A DNA stretch of 64,000 nucleotides. It comes from Monilinia fructicola. Lineage: Eukaryota > Ascomycota > Leotiomycetes > Helotiales > Sclerotiniaceae. The notes below the pieces were generated by a model. The model had not been told where the DNA came from, ran no database searches, and was given only the letters and a program-made list of their open reading frames with translations. This document shows positions 11,799 through 23,090 of this stretch, piece by piece (the stretch's first letter is position 1; every line of letters begins with the position of its first letter). Position numbers and translations under genes: made by a program. The stretch is from contig VICG01000004.1 in the NCBI GenBank assembly GCA_008692225.1, forward strand, positions 248,001 through 312,000. Reading direction: 5' to 3'.

Positions 11799-13463
11799 AT
11801 CGAGCTCCCTATATTATACACGTTCTTATATCTTATACGCTTTTTAAAAAGTCGAAAATTAATAAATAAAATTAATTAATAAAAAACCTATAAATATTAT
11901 AATATAAAATTTGAATATTATATATTTTTAGTAATTTTAAATAATATTATAAAAAGAAAACTTGTAAAATTAAATATTTAAATATTAATTATAATTTTAA
12001 AAATATATATTTAATTATTATAAAAAGTTAAATATTATAAAAAATAGATATTTTTATTTAAATAATATTTTTTTATAATATAAAACTTTAAATTAATAAA
12101 AAAACTAAAAAACTTTTTATTATACAAAAGTGATTATGTAATCCTATCATATTAATAATGGGCAATAGACCGAAGGTCTATTCCGATCCTATAATATCGA
12201 TCTCGAATACGTAAAGCACTTTATGCTCCTGAATCAAAGATTATACACCGCTTTTTTAATTATATATACTACTTTTACTATTTTATAGTAAAAGCAAAGT
12301 CGATAGTTTACTTAATATACTATATACTATATTTTATACTTGCTCTTATTAGTGATCCCCGTATGCTCTCGTATAACTCGACCTTCGTAACACTTTTATA
12401 AATATTTAAAGATGATATTAAATATAATCTATTAAAAATTAATAATTAAAAAAAGACATTTATTAAAAATAGTTTTATTATAATTAATTAAAAGTAATTT
12501 AATAAAAGAATAAAATATTATATAAATATTAATTAAAAATTTTATATTTATTAAAGAAGATTAAGAATTTAATAATAAAAAAATAAAAAGAATATATTAT
12601 AAAAAATATAAGAAAAGCTTATTATTTTTATATTATATAAGATATAATGTTTTTTCTAATAAAAAGATGCTTTTTATAATATATATAAATAAATTAAGGT
12701 TATTACTAGAAAAATTAAAGATATATATAAAGTTCGATTTAATATCGAATTTAAAGGATTTATTTTCTTGATATTAATATTATTTTTCGTATACTAATCT
12801 TTTATAGAAAATCAATAATTTAAACTATAAAATTTTTATTTAAAATAATTATATAATCTTTTATTTTAAAAGAAACTTATATATAGTAGAATTATAAAAT
12901 AATAAATAAAATATATTATTTTTATATAATATAGTATATAATTATATTCCTTAATTTAAATTTAACCTTATTTTTTATATTATTTAAAATTTTGAATAAT
13001 TATTGAAATTTTTTTATATACTTTTTTTATTTATTTACTTGATTAAATTTTATATTTATTAATATTATTATTATAAAGTATTGTTTTAATTTTTTTATTT
13101 TTTTTATTTTTCAAATTTAATATAAAAATCAAATTATAATATTTTTTAAAAAATTCAAAAAACAAATATTAAATTTATAAATGATAAAAATACTAAAAGA
13201 TAAAATGTAATCTTTTAAAAATCTTATATTCCTTATTTTATTAATAAAATATTAATTAGATCTTTTTCTTATTTTATTAATTTTGATTTTAACACTATAT
13301 AATATTTTATATTTAAAAAATTATTATTATAATCTATTTATTTTAATTTATTATTATATAAAATTTCAACTTGTTTTAATAATTCATTAATTTATAATTA
13401 TTTATTTTCGAAAATGTTAAAACGTGCAAGATATAGGGGCGTGCATGATATAGGGAGCTCGGT
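11799..13463. mobile_element. Decayed Tc1/mariner-type DNA element with ~60-bp inverted ends
   Basis: The left end reads ATCGAGCTCCCTATAT and the right end, reverse complemented, ACCGAGCTCCCTATAT. Similarity continues about 60 bp inward with C/T differences. TA dinucleotides flank both ends (11797-11798, 13464-13465), matching the TA duplication of Tc1/mariner/pogo elements. Each end contains two tandem variants of CGTGCAAGATATAGGGG (13423-13439 and 13440-13456), like the IR/DR ends of some Tc1 elements. No transposase reading frame survives in the ~1.66-kb body, so it is either non-autonomous or RIP-killed. Confidence 0.72.
12164..12182. repeat. Short perfect stem-loop
   Basis: AATAGACC and GGTCTATT, separated by GAA, form an 8-bp perfect hairpin. 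It lies in a patch of more balanced composition (about 12150-12400) inside the otherwise AT-rich mariner-like body. Function unknown. Confidence 0.5.
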
Positions 13464-13544
13464 TATATCCAAATTAAATCATTTTAATCTTAACATCATA
13501 TCAAATTCATCTATATCTAATCTCATCTATCCATTATAACATCA

Positions 13545-15161
13545 TCACTCAACCACCCCAACCCTTCCCCCACAAACTCTCCCCGTCTCCGTCAATCTCC
13601 TAACTAACATCTCATCCAACGGCTTCAACGCCTCCTCCATCCCCACCCCTCCACCCCCCAACACAGATTTCCCCGCCGTCATCGGCAATCGTTCCGGCGC
13701 CGGCTCCCTCAAATAAGTCATGACACGAGCACGGTGCGCCGCGCGAAAAACCTTCAACAGCCTCACCACCTCCGTAACCTCGTCCACAATCTCCCTCTCC
13801 CCATCCCGCTTCGCCCGCTCCACAAAACTACATCTCCGCAGCGCGTCACAGAGCTCGCGTTGTCGCACCGGGATGTAGCGCAGCATGTTCTCGTCGCTGA
13901 GATAGCGATCCATGCCGAGGAAGGCGTCGAGCGCTTGGAAGATGAGCACGTGGTTCCCTGAGAGTCCGTCGTACTTGATGTATGTGTCGGTGCGGGGGTG
14001 GTACTTGCCCACGCCCCAGCCTTGGAAGCCTTGGATGTAGGAGAGCCAGATGGTGGGGGAGACGTGGTGGTGGGTGAGGTTTGTGTAGAAGATTTGGAGG
14101 AGGGGGCGGAGGTGCGTGGTGAGGGTGCGGAGGTGGGCGAGGGTGTTGCGGGGGGAGGTGGAATACGTGTGGATGGCGAGGATCATGGCGTGGTAGATTG
14201 GGAGGGCCTGGGTGCGTGAGATTGGGTGTGTGGATGGGAGAACGCGTGGAACAATATGGAGTAGGAGACACGGGACTTACGGCGACTTCGAGATCGTAGA
14301 ACATGCGGAAAAACACTTCTTCAGATGATTGGATCACATCCGACATGCCCACATTGATCCGATAAATCCTCTCCCCCCTCGTGTCAAAGTTCAAAAGCAC
14401 ATTCGACGTATTATTCCCCGCGTCGGCATCCACCCCAAACCTCCGCTGCAGATACCTCCACGGCACATCCAGCTCCCGCGGAAACTGCACCACCCTCTCC
14501 AACTGCGCCACCTTCACCACCGGGATCGTCGCCCACCTATCGCCCCTTAGCAAGAGTCAAAGCAAGATCAAGCGCGCACCAGAAATCTCACCGAAACGCA
14601 TGCCGGCACACGGCCACGCAGCAATAAAACCCATTATACGCCTCCCGCGACACGCGGCCCCAATCCCCCCGCTCGACCGCCCCCATGATCTCCTCGACGT
14701 CCGGGACGCTAACTTGCTCCGCCAACAGCCGCCCCATCGATCCTCGATACCGCCCCCGTCGCTCGCGATTCTCCGCGTCGTCGAGCGAGACCTCGCCCGT
14801 GGAAAGCAGAGGCACAAGCTCAAAGTATATGTCCTGATATGGGCGGAGTGCGGGGGGCCATTCCTCGCGATGGTGGTTTGCGTTGGGGGGCCAGGCGCCC
14901 GCGCCGTCTTCGTCGATTAGGCGGGTCATGAGGGCGGGGAGTTCGTGCTGGGTTTGCAGAGATCGGAGGTGGTGGATCAGGGGGTTGGGGTCGGAGTTGG
15001 AGCTGGCCTTTTCTCTTGAGTTTTGATGTGGAGTGCGGGGATGGGCTTGGGGATCTGTGTTATAGGTGCGGATTCGGATTCGAATGAGGGTTGCCGGTTG
15101 CGAAGGCGAGGGTGGAGAAGAGGGCGCTGAGGAAGAGGAGGAGGGGGAGGCTTTCGTGCAT
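13545..15161 (-). CDS. Indoleamine 2,3-dioxygenase-family heme protein with signal peptide (one apparent frameshift)
   Basis: Heme dioxygenase fold of the IDO family, whose known members open the indole ring of tryptophan to N-formylkynurenine. Family landmarks: SGNHVLIFQALDAFLGM (matching FQCFDVLLGI), MLRYIPVRQRE (matching MRRYMPPAHR) and FRAAHRARVMTYL carrying the proximal heme His. The substrate-carboxylate Arg (R231 of human IDO1) is not evident (YIQGFQGW region). Introns: 14591-14546 (or -14537) and 14280-14208. The first ATG (15161) begins MHESLPLLLFLSALFSTLAFA, a textbook signal peptide, but that frame stops at ~15060. Removing one base restores a ~495-498-residue protein. G+C is much higher than in neighbouring genes. 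The divergent pocket and secretion signal make tryptophan oxidation uncertain. Confidence 0.75.
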
Positions 15162-18100
15162 GGTGTGGGATGTAATGTGATGTGATGTGATGGGGTGGGG
15201 TAAAAACGCTGTTGTTGAATGGCGGAGTGGAGTGAGTACCAGCGGGTCACTTGTTGAATTAGTAGAGGTAGGTGGTAGGTAGGTAGGTAGTGATGTCAAA
15301 ATAGAGTGCCAGAAAGAGATACAGGAGATTATCCATCGATCAATGACAGCCTATCCTCCAATTTTCAGGATCGAAACCCCAGAATCCAGAATCCAGCTTG
15401 CACCGTCTACTCTTATACCATTCTCCCCGTCTCCCCACCTCCCAATCCACAACCCTCACGCTGACAGTCAAGTCAATTCAAGTAAGTCATCGCCAAGCTA
15501 AGCTAAGCTAAGTCAGTCAGTCAGTCAGTCACTTCTTCGCCCAAGCCCCTTCTCGAAAACCCCGAGTCACAACCACTTCTCATTCCTGATCGCACTGTGT
15601 TGTGCTGTGCTATGCTGTGCTGCGCTGCGGCTGGCCTAGACGAGACTGAAGAAAAAGACGAGAACCAACCTATGATCACGGCATGCACATGGCTTGATTT
15701 CGCGAGCGGAGCGAAGCGTGCGAATGGGCAAACAAAAGTCTTGGATGGTGGGTGGATGGATAGACTTACCTCGTACCTTGTCCATTCGGATGTTTGGGCT
15801 GTGCGTGTTTGTTTATACGTACGTACGTACGTACGCGAGTGCATTGTACAATACAATATACACATACCATGCACTCACTCGTTCGTATAGGGAGAGAAGA
15901 TCGACGAGGTGGGGAATTCGAGATGATGGTTTGGGGTTGGGGATGCAGGGGGGGCACGTAGGGAGGTGGGCAGGCGGGCAGGTATTTTCCGATGGGGGAT
16001 GGGGGGAGAGGGGGTTTTACATGTTTAGTCTAAGTCTAGTTAATACTATTCTGCGTGGAGTTGAGGGCTGTTGACTTTTAGGTTGGTCTGGTTTTCTGTT
16101 GTTGTTATCTTATAGTCATTCATCATTCATCATTCGTCATTCCTCTCCTAGATTAGCCTCAGAGAAGAGAAGAAAAGTGTTTGAGGTAGTTTACGTCTTG
16201 TATTCCACAACGGCCGGGCTGGTGAACTTTTAGCAGTAATTTCTAGGCGGTAGTTGCTTGGTTGGCGGCGATGGTGATGGCGATGGTGATGATGATGGTA
16301 AGAATTTTCCAGGAACCATACACCTCCTCGAACCCTCCCAGACCAAAAATTTCATCTCACCATCAAACCGAAGCCTAGATCTCAGGCCGCAGCATTCCCA
16401 TTGCATACTCGGGCACTTTTGGGCCATCCGTCCACACTAGAGCTGCCCCCTTTCGGACCACGCTACGACCTGCCCCAACTTCATTCACTCCTCAACAATT
16501 GCACCCTAGCATCAAGTACCTCCCCCGAGCAAGCGTGATGGTTCTCGATTTCGAGCTCCGCACGTCGCTTCGTCGGCAGGTTCCGCTCCCTGCGAATTGG
16601 AAGATCATATGATGCAATGGCCACGACCGAGAATGCACCACGCATGCAAAGATTCGGAGATGGGGGCGCCAACAAGCTTTGGGCGGCTTGGGGATGATCC
16701 TTGCGTTTCACAGGGCTGCTGACAGCTGGATGGATGGATGCTCGGTACGTGCCGGGGATAGGGTTGCGGGATTGTGGTTCATGTCATGGCATTTCGTGGC
16801 ATGGCATAGTATGTTATGTTAGCTTGTGTTAGATTGCGTCTTCTTTAGATGATGGTACGGGTTGTTCTTGAGAAGAGGATGGATAGGCGTTGCGGGTCAG
16901 TGGTTTCCATGTGATGTGCGCGGTGGCATCGCAATTTGAGGAGGCACCATTTGGACGGTAATCGTGGGAAATAAACCGAGTGACGAGCAGACGTCTTGTA
17001 TATCCTCATCTGCTCATCTCGTCCAAATCACAATAGGAAGCCGTCACGAATCCATATTTGGCTACCGCAATGCCAGCCATCGGATTAGATTCCAACGCTC
17101 TCGGGAATATCAGACACTGGTCGAGTAAAATGCGCCAAGGCGACCCAAGGCAAAGTCCGGAGCTTGGTGTCTCAGGAGTCAGTACCCATGAACCTTCCTT
17201 TCCTACATCCCTTCATTCGCACGAGGCAGGTCAATCGAGCGCGAAGTGTTCGGACGACGCATGTAGAAGATGAAGTGTCGATCGAAGCTCAAGATTCAAG
17301 TGTTGTGGGCTTTTGATCTAGGCTCGACGACTCGTAAGTCATTGAGGAAGAACTAGCAATGTGGCATGTAGAAGTTTCACGTCGAGTAGCAAGCTGGTAG
17401 CATGGCTCACGATGTTTGGCTCGAAAGCTTCATATTATGATATTACTCGCGGCTGCGCATTTTGAATTTCGGTATGCATGGTGTTGGAGCCTGGTGAGAA
17501 TGCGTTGTTGGAGAATGCCGTTTATCAAACCGCGGGAACTGGCGTTGAATCACCCAGCTGCAGTCCAATACTTGTCGACGAGATTGTTTCTTCCGAGCCC
17601 CTTTCCGTTATTGTTAATGATTGATTCCATAATGAAAGGCTTTATGACTGGAAATGATTGTTCCTGCCTAGGGATCATAAGGATTGGTGTCGGGACTCGG
17701 GAAGAGGCTGTACGAATAATACGTATTGAACGTATTGAACATATTAGACGCACCAGCTCCTCGATCGCGAGGAGTGTTATGAAGTCTCTCATTCCATAGA
17801 TTCTGCAGGAGATACAACGATGATCGTCACAGCATGGACTTAGGTACTTGTAACTTTAACCCACCAAGTGAAATACCAACGATTAGGTAGGTTATCAATC
17901 TAGCTATAGCTATAGCTAAATGAGTTGATATAATAATAGTAAGCGCAGCTTCTGCGAAAGCACTTTTAACTCTTAAACCAAAACACTCCAATATCAATCA
18001 ATAACCTATATTCTCAAAAATACAATATAATATATTTTACAATCATCTCAATAATATCAAAACCCTAAAGATGCCATTCGTCTATGAATAAAGTCTTTGA

Positions 18101-18852
18101 ATTTCGAAATTGCCAGATTTTAATGTTTTTCCACTCCGTAAATCATGTTTTACGCAGAAGCCACACCACCACACTCACTGCTGTAATCAAAGAAGACATC
18201 ACGTAACAATAAAACTCGAGCTCGTCATCTGCAAGACTTTCCCATCTATCGATAGCCTATCTTGAGGACCCGAAAAGCACGTTAGCTATTAACCTTCTAA
18301 CGCTGCTCTCTTGGCTAATATCAAAACCTCACCGGTGAAATGGCATGGCATGGCATGACAGGAAAGGACAGGGCAGGACATGAAAGGACAAATATCGCTG
18401 TCTCTATTGCATGATTGCACTACTACTAATTACATACGTAAAATGCACAAGCCGATCTTTCTTCAAAGCTCCTCTCGAGTCTTATTCTGGCTTCGAATAC
18501 ATAAGTTCAATTAGACAATGAGGAAACAACGGCACAAAAAAGAGGCTGAGTTGATTTTTCAAAGAGTCTGATACTGGAGGAAATATGAGGCTCTTGATTG
18601 GGGAGCACGAGGAGTGCATACCCTGAATGATTCTTGGAAGTAATGGTACAATCGAGAATAATGTATCGATTCAATTTTGCAGCCCACTCCGTTAAAAGAA
18701 ACTCGTAGGTCAAAAGACTACAGATTTCACCTACTTGGGATGTGTATTATTTTAGGCGAGTATTTTGAAAATGCGAGAAAAAAGTCTTGCTGGGAAAAGT
18801 TGTTTAATAATCATAAAATTATGAAGTCTGTATTGGCTCTGGAGCCTCAGGT
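15162..18852. other. Gene-free spacer, 3.7 kb
   Basis: No reading frame with recognisable features or introns. It holds tandem AGCTA then GTCA units (15496-15531), an ACGT run (15816-15835) and GATGGT-like units near 16270-16298. The first few hundred bases should contain the promoter of the IDO-family gene. Confidence 0.6.
15496..15531. repeat. AGCTA and GTCA tandem repeats
   Basis: Three AGCTA units followed directly by five GTCA units. Confidence 0.85.
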
Positions 18853-19962
18853 TTATGGCTTTCTTGCAATGGTGATAGTATACTTCTGGTGTAATCCTTC
18901 TTCGGAAGTAATATCATGAAGACATGCCTTTGTCAAAGCCTCCAATTTCTCCCCAGTCACAACATCAGCACCTAACATCTTTCGAAGCAACTCTGGATAC
19001 TGGGGTATCAATTTAGCCTGGACATATCTCCCCATCGCTTGGCTATTAGGCGTTTTGCTTGAAGGAACAAAAGAGAATTCAAAAGTTTTAACACTGATCA
19101 CTTCTAAGCCGGAATCTCTCATCAGTGTTGCTGCATCCGAGCCAGATGTGCTTGATAGGCCAGATCTTTTTGCTCCAGAGACTATGGCTTTATTGCCATT
19201 CCCAGTCATCACTCACACATTCTGACGTCCCAACGCGGTAAAACTTCCAATCCAGGTCTTGGTGCTCCATCATAGCACCGGATTTCAACGCGTGCGAAGC
19301 GATTGAGAAGTATCTTGGCCAGTTATTGATACCCAAGAAGAGCATACGGCCAAAGATATAATCCAGTCCAGCCGGGGTGAATATTTCGCGGCTCATGACG
19401 TCATTGCTAGGTTGGTGATAGTTCACATCCAATGCATTTCCTTGGGCCCAGATGATATTCTCTGGTGCAAGGTTTTTCGATGACTCGGGGACTGGTGTGA
19501 GATCGAGACCATAGATCGTGGCAGATGGCAATGCTGTAGCGATCTGGATTGTCGCGACACCAGTACCACAACCCACACTACGAATTGTGAAATCAGTAAA
19601 TCAACAGCATGAGATCAGTTTTGGTGATGCTTCAAGATGAAAAAAGGCCCGGAAGACAAAGTATAAAAATGAGCATTGGGATGCTTATCGTACAGAGGGT
19701 AAGAACTGTCTATACTCACTCAACCACCTTGGAGATATTATCAGATGTCCGCAATGGAGCCAAGAAAGGATAGCCGCCAATCATTTCGACAATGGCAGCT
19801 GCCTGAGCATCAAGTCGATCCTGCTCAACGATGCTGTGATGATGATATCAGTAAATTTTTTCTTGACCGAAGACAATAGGCCTACTCGTTTGCTTTTGGA
19901 AGCACATAAGCAGCGGACGTGCCATGATAGCGGCGTTGATTGTCAATTTTTACTGAAGCCAT
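18853..19962 (-). CDS. Class I SAM-dependent methyltransferase (one apparent frameshift)
   Basis: Fungal methyltransferase of the LaeA-like/TAM type, probably acting on a small molecule. Three exons: 19962-19886, 19833-19720 and 19577-18853, with introns carrying GTAGGC and GTGAGT donors. Splicing yields MASVKIDNQRRYHGTS, then KVVDVGCGTGVATIQIA, which is motif I of the SAM-binding fold, then LDL as the acidic end of strand 2. The frame breaks at 19188-19195 (coding CAATAAAG, giving a stop after WEWQ). Deleting one base there joins it to KAIVSGAKRSG and a 304-residue total, and the corrected exon sum is a multiple of three. It shares a 680-bp divergent promoter with the MFS transporter. The substrate cannot be told. 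Confidence 0.82.
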
Positions 19963-20642
19963 CGTAAAATAATGAAATCGGTAATTGCGAAGAAGATGCA
20001 AATCAATCAGGCAGTGAAACAGACGTCAATCGTGTCGAAAACATCTGTTGCGAGGTTCATCTCGTCATATTGTAATCTGGGATGCTCATGCTGAGCATAC
20101 GCCTCAGCGGGAGTGACCATTGATGTGATTCCGTTTCTACGAAAGCCATCTCTATCCCTTACCATGAAACTATCCATGGCTGAATGAATGCAGTAATGTT
20201 GTGTATATGGAATGAGGGCAAAAGGCGCAGATGTGGAAGATTTGTGGTTTGACCTTACCTGGCATGAGGTTAAGAAAAACATGACGCTAAGTCAAATAAG
20301 GACTAGCTTCTAGATATCCTCGGCATCCCACATATCGCCAGAAGTCAAAGAATTTCATCTCGAATCCAACAAACTTGTCAATAATGAGATGATTTGAAAT
20401 CTTAGTCGTACACCCCCTCGGCTCAATATGATAATGCATTTGTGTCTATAGCATGAGGTAAGTAGGTATTGCTTCAGCTGCCATCCAGTCTGTCAAAGGT
20501 AAGTGAAACATGCAAATATGTCTACATCTCGAGAACCTCGAAGCCCGCATCTTCCCATGAACAAACGAACTTCTTTTCGAAGTGATCCTCTGATCTGAAA
20601 TCTTACTGCTGCGCTCAAAAGCGTTGAATTTATTCTTTCTCG
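19963..20642. promoter_or_regulatory. Divergent intergenic region between methyltransferase and MFS transporter
   Basis: 680 bp between two start codons facing outward, hence a likely shared promoter. It also holds a minus-strand 56-codon frame (20174-20007, starting MDSFMVRDRDGF) with no recognisable domain. I do not call that a gene. Confidence 0.55.
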
Positions 20643-22420
20643 ATGGATCATAACACTCATCCCGTGGTCGAAAATAGTGGTGGCCAAGATACTGTACCAC
20701 TGCCTTCTCATCTATCACCGGCCCCAGGAATTGATAGCAACAAGGAAACTTTCACTATTTCTCCCTCAAGTGCCAATACTCTCCTCGAGAATGGTGGAAA
20801 TACACCAACGAAGAATAAAATGCCCAGTCTATTGAGACAAAATGTTTTCATGGTTTTCATCACCTTGACACAACTTGTTCAAATGATTCCTCTAGGTGCT
20901 GGTATTAACTCTAGTTTCGCTATCGGGGCAGCTTTAGGTGCAACTGAAGCTCAATCGGTTTGGATCGTCGCCTCATACCCTTTGACTCAAGGAACTTTTG
21001 TTCTAATCGGTGAGGGCTTGGATCTTGAACTTGATGATTCAATTGACTTGAAGATAACTGACATGTCGTTATTTCTCCAGGCGGTCGTTTAGGCGCAGTC
21101 TACGGTCACAAAAATGTCTTCACCGCTGGTTGTGTTTGGTGGACTCTCTGGGCATTGTGTGGTGGATTCTCCGATAACTTGATATCCATGTGTATTATGA
21201 GAGGACTCTGTGGAATAGGCGGTGGTCTGATGATACCGAACATTGTGGCATTGCTAGGCATCACTTTCCCACCTGGAAAGAAACGAAACTTGAGTTTTGC
21301 TCTGTTTGGCGCAATGGCACCAGTTGGTGCTGCTGGTGGTTCTCTCGTCGGTGCGGTCATTATCCAACTATCTGATTGGAAATGGCTTTTCTTTATGCTG
21401 TGAGTGGTGATACTACAGGTTCATGGGCTTCATTCACTAATTGCAATAGTGGTCTTCTTGGATTTGTGGTTTATGGTGTTGCTATCACAGCAGTTTGATG
21501 CAGATATTCCCATTGATCCAAAAGGTACCGTAGATTGGATAGGCTCTTATCTTGGAGTTGCTGCCCTTATTTTGTTCAATTTCGTCTGGAAGTATGTTGT
21601 GCTAAGCTGTCATAAACCAAAAAGCTAACGTATCCATAGCCAAGCACCGCTCGTAGGGTGGAATAATCCTTACGAGATCGCGCTTCTTGTCGTATCTGTC
21701 CTCCATTTTGCTGGATTTGTGTACTGGGAAATCGAAGTTGCTACGGATCCGATCTTACCATTCAATATTTGGAAAGCACCCTCGTTCGGACTCTTGATGT
21801 TGACCATTTTCTTCTCGTTCATGAGCCTGGGTATCTTCTTTTGGTACATGAATGCATATATGCAAAATATTCGTGGTGATAGCCTCATTCTTACTGGCGT
21901 TCAATACTTGCCACTTACAATAGTCGGGTGTGCAGTCGCTTTTCTGGCGGCATGGCTGGTTCCACGAGTGCCGGCACAAGTTATCATCGGCTTGGGATGT
22001 CTAGCAATGGTCGTTATCAACGTCCTTCTCGCAACGATTCCAGCAGATCTAACATATTGGGCGATGGCGTTCCCAGCGATGTTTATATCTGCCTTTACCA
22101 TTGATCTAATCACTACCAGCGCTCAGATCATCGCAAGTAACACTGTTCCAATGAAATATCAAGGTATTGCAGGCTCATTGATTGGCACACTTCTTGGTTA
22201 TGGACTAAGCACTGGATTGGGTATTGCTGGAACAGTGGAAGTACACACAAATGATAATGGAAACAATCTTCTCAAGGGCTATCATGGTGCCGCATATTTG
22301 GCAGTTGGTTTGGCAAGTGCCGCATTAATTATCAGCATGATATTCATACGCATACCTAAAGATACCAGGGAAGGTTGGGCGGAGGATGACACACATGCGA
22401 GAGAACGAGGGCAGCTATGA
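20643..22420 (+). CDS. MFS transporter, DHA2-like (AMF1/ATR-type), one apparent frameshift
   Basis: Proton-driven plasma-membrane exporter or permease. Exons 20643-21009, 21081-21399, 21450-21591 and 21640-22420; introns have GTGAGG, GTGAGT and GTATGT donors. A hydrophilic N-terminus of ~60 residues is followed by roughly 12-14 membrane segments. Landmarks include GGRLGAVYGHK (motif A between helices 2 and 3), MRGLCGIGGGLMIPN, APVGAAGGSLVGA, and VDWIGSYLGVAALILFNFVWNQAPLVGW, typical of the fungal low-affinity ammonium/aminotriazole-type DHA2 group. Exon 3 starts in one frame (GLLGFVVYGVAI) and continues in another (DADIPIDPKGTVDW). One extra T in the run 21494-21496 explains this, and the corrected length is 535 residues. 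The conserved neighbours suggest export of a local metabolite. Confidence 0.88.
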
Positions 22421-23090
22421 AGGCGGCAAGTCATAGGAATTTCTATCCAAGAATGAAAGTGAAATAACTCCCATGGTACTTTATCCATTCATCAAATTGA
22501 TTAGTTCACCAATTGACTAGTAAATAAGATTTACTAGGAAAATTTGTTCCGGATTCCAATGACAAAGCCGCAGTTTCCATATTGTTTTCGTGAGATTGGC
22601 CATGTAGGTGGTATAGTTCTATGATTCAATCCGAATTATACGGCCTGAGTCTCAACATCAATACTTGACATCATTCATATAACATCTCAAGTTATAGAAA
22701 ACGTAACCCAAATATCTGAATCAATTGAAGAGGAAATGGTTATCCATGATCTGGAACGAAACGGTGAATATAGACGCAATTTCTATATTGTCTTAAAACA
22801 ATAGAGCCTCTGAATCTCTATATTGACCGTGAGTATTAAGATCACAACTGAACCGATCCGGATGATAGAATCTCAAAATCACAATTGAGTTTGAACATTT
22901 CTTCGTCTTACTCTGAATTAGTTTTCAACAATACAAGCTCCGTGTTTCAAATTTCAGAAAATTGAGAGCTGTGTCACAGAGTACTTCCTCGGATACCCGT
23001 GGACGCTTGGGACTTGCAAAAATCAAATGAATTCTGGTTACCAATCCTTACAAGAATTCGCATCACCTCCATATCTCTCTACTCATAACC
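22421..23090. other. Convergent intergenic spacer
   Basis: Tail-to-tail spacer between the MFS transporter and the secreted-protein gene. Nothing recognisable beyond expected 3' ends. Confidence 0.6.

Noticed and set aside
12122..12408. Terminal inverted repeats of a nested miniature element
   Set aside because: Only ~8 matching bases (AAAAGTG) in AT-rich context. Too weak to call a feature.
1790..13430. Could the AT-rich island be a regional centromere, given a CENP-X gene nearby?
   Set aside because: Structure is fully explained by nested transposons, the island is only ~11.7 kb, and CENP-X location has no bearing on centromere position. Only CENP-A ChIP could show otherwise.
13998..14920. 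Plus-strand frames opposite the IDO-like gene
   Set aside because: G+C-rich antisense shadows. The minus strand has family motifs and proper introns.
15597..16074. Open frames at 15.6-16.1 kb on both strands
   Set aside because: They overlap tandem repeats, have Cys/Arg/Tyr-skewed translations and show no domain or splice logic.
17416..17799. 127-codon frame
   Set aside because: No recognisable segment, no intron signals and unusual amino-acid mix. Consistent with chance.
20007..20282. Minus-strand frame upstream of the methyltransferase
   Set aside because: The methyltransferase already has a typical N-terminus (MASVKIDNQRRYHGTS). This frame has no domain and lies in a divergent promoter.
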